Origin: an uncultured Burkholderiaceae bacterium
GTDB lineage: Bacteria; Pseudomonadota; Gammaproteobacteria; Burkholderiales; Burkholderiaceae
Length of the DNA stretch: 6,890 nt
Direction: 5' to 3'
Assembly: GCA_937862845.1 (NCBI GenBank)
Contig: CALMCK010000024.1
Coordinates: 1-6,890 of the forward strand
Positions 5,957 through 6,890 of this stretch are shown piece by piece (position 1 is the stretch's first letter; each line of letters starts with the position of its first letter). Both the position numbers and the translations under genes were made by a program. A model generated the notes under the pieces. That model was not told the origin of the DNA, searched no databases, and saw only the letters and a list, made by a program, of their open reading frames with translations.

Positions 5957-6890
5957 TCAATGGCCAGCGCCTGCGCTGGCACCCTTGACAGGTTTGGCGA
6001 GGAATACGGTGAACATCATCAACACAAATAGACCCGTGGTCAAGTACAAAATATCCAGCGTCGCCATGCTGGCGGCCTGCTGCGAGACCATTCGTTCCAG
6101 TGCTGTCAATCGTTGCGAAACGCTCATGCCACTGCTGCCGAGCTGTATCATGAACTGGTCATAGGCGGGATTGCCAGGGTGCAAACCCTCGGTCAAGCGT
6201 GCATGGTGAAAGCTCGTGCGGCGTGACCACAACGTCACAAACACCGCTGTGCCAATCGCACCGCCCAGCGTGCGCAGAAAGTTGGACAGCCCTGTGGCGG
6301 CAGTGAGTGCTGGACCTTCCAAACCCACTAAAATCATGCTTGAGAGCGGGATAAAGAAAAACGGAATACCCAAGCCAAACAAGAATCGCCCGAACATGAT
6401 TTCACCGATGGTGGCGTCGGGCGTGAGCCCGCTGCTGTACCACGCGCCGAATGCAAATAATCCAAAGCCTGTGAAAATCAACCAGCGCAAATCCACACGG
6501 TGCATGTTCATGCCAATCACGGGCGAGAAAAATATAGCGAATATCGCCACAGGCGAGGTCGCCAACCCAGAGTGCAAGGCATCATAGCCCAACACCGTCT
6601 GTAGCCACAGCGGAATCACCACCACATTGCCAAAAAATATCGTGAAGCCAATGGTTTGCAGCAAAGTGCCGACGGTAAAGTTGCGGTTTTTAACCAGCTT
6701 TAAATCCACCACAGGGTGTTTGTCATACCACTCCCAAATTGCCAAAAGGAACAACCCAACCACCGCCGTGACGGTCAGCGTGACGACCTCTGTGGATTCA
6801 AACCAGCCCAAGTCATTGGCGTGTTCGAGCATGAATTGCAGCGAGCCGACGCCGATGACCAGCAGTATTAAACCGATCACATCAATTGGC
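5957..6890 (-). CDS. emrB: EmrB/QacA-type MFS multidrug transporter, DHA2 family (C-terminal part; N-terminus beyond window)
   Basis: This is an inner-membrane, proton-driven drug exporter of the 14-helix DHA2 family. About 310 residues are visible, with eight hydrophobic segments that should correspond to helices 7-14. EmrB-like features include the HPVVDL motif followed by a KNRNF segment, the GLSNFLRTLGGAIGT stretch (close to LSNFTRTLAGSIGT in E. coli EmrB), the SFHHARLTEGLHPGNP loop and a small-residue tail ending in GH. The reading frame stays open to the window edge: the GTG near 6880 encodes an internal valine within PIDVIGLILLV, a family-conserved stretch, so it is not the start. Compared with a usual length near 510, roughly 200 residues are missing. 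The gene lies 110 bases upstream of the Atm1-type exporter on the same strand. A partner EmrA would be expected nearby but is not in view. Tight assignment to EmrB over other DHA2 pumps is likely but not certain. Confidence 0.88.
   Translation of the reverse strand, partial: PIDVIGLILLVIGVGSLQFMLEHANDLGWFESTEVVTLTVTAVVGLFLLAIWEWYDKHPVVDLKLVKNRNFTVGTLLQTIGFTIFFGNVVVIPLWLQTVLGYDALHSGLATSPVAIFAIFFSPVIGMNMHRVDLRWLIFTGFGLFAFGAWYSSGLTPDATIGEIMFGRFLFGLGIPFFFIPLSSMILVGLEGPALTAATGLSNFLRTLGGAIGTAVFVTLWSRRTSFHHARLTEGLHPGNPAYDQFMIQLGSSGMSVSQRLTALERMVSQQAASMATLDILYLTTGLFVLMMFTVFLAKPVKGASAGAGH

Noticed and set aside
6216..6587. A 123-codon plus-strand frame opposite emrB
   Set aside because: It is the antisense shadow of conserved membrane segments of the transporter, with no recognisable domain or start signal.

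Overview
This looks like an ordinary chromosomal stretch of a Gram-negative proteobacterium, most likely a betaproteobacterium. The evidence is a class C penicillin-binding protein, an HrcA whose N-terminus resembles the betaproteobacterial form, the hrcA-hemH pairing I associate with Burkholderiales, an EmrB-type drug transporter and an Atm1-type exporter. Composition is moderate GC with heavy use of TTG for leucine, which is low for a typical Burkholderiales, so I would not name a genus. A gammaproteobacterium cannot be excluded.

Layout. The left part reads on the plus strand: dacB (PBP4-type D-Ala-D-Ala carboxypeptidase/endopeptidase), a 233-base gap with a probable promoter, hrcA (heat-shock repressor), hemH (ferrochelatase, overlapping hrcA by 4 bases), and a tRNA-Leu(CAA) with its own promoter. 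A strong hairpin with T-runs on both sides follows the tRNA and serves as the terminator between converging transcription units. The right part reads on the minus strand: an Atm1-type ABC exporter (complete) and, upstream of it, the C-terminal part of an EmrB/QacA-type MFS transporter that runs off the right edge of the window.

How they fit together. dacB trims peptidoglycan in the periplasm. hrcA and hemH are probably co-translated, which would link the heat-shock repressor with the last step of heme synthesis. The Atm1-type exporter (glutathione-linked thiol or metal export) lies across the terminator from hemH, but on the opposite strand, so any link with heme or iron is only suggestive. 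EmrB would normally work with an EmrA adaptor and an outer-membrane channel, neither visible here.

I found no mobile element, CRISPR array, phage gene, toxin-antitoxin pair or clearly new system. The most unusual items are a cysteine-rich insertion in DacB, an inverted repeat around a consensus -35 box before the Atm1-type gene, and an odd translation start region for hrcA.
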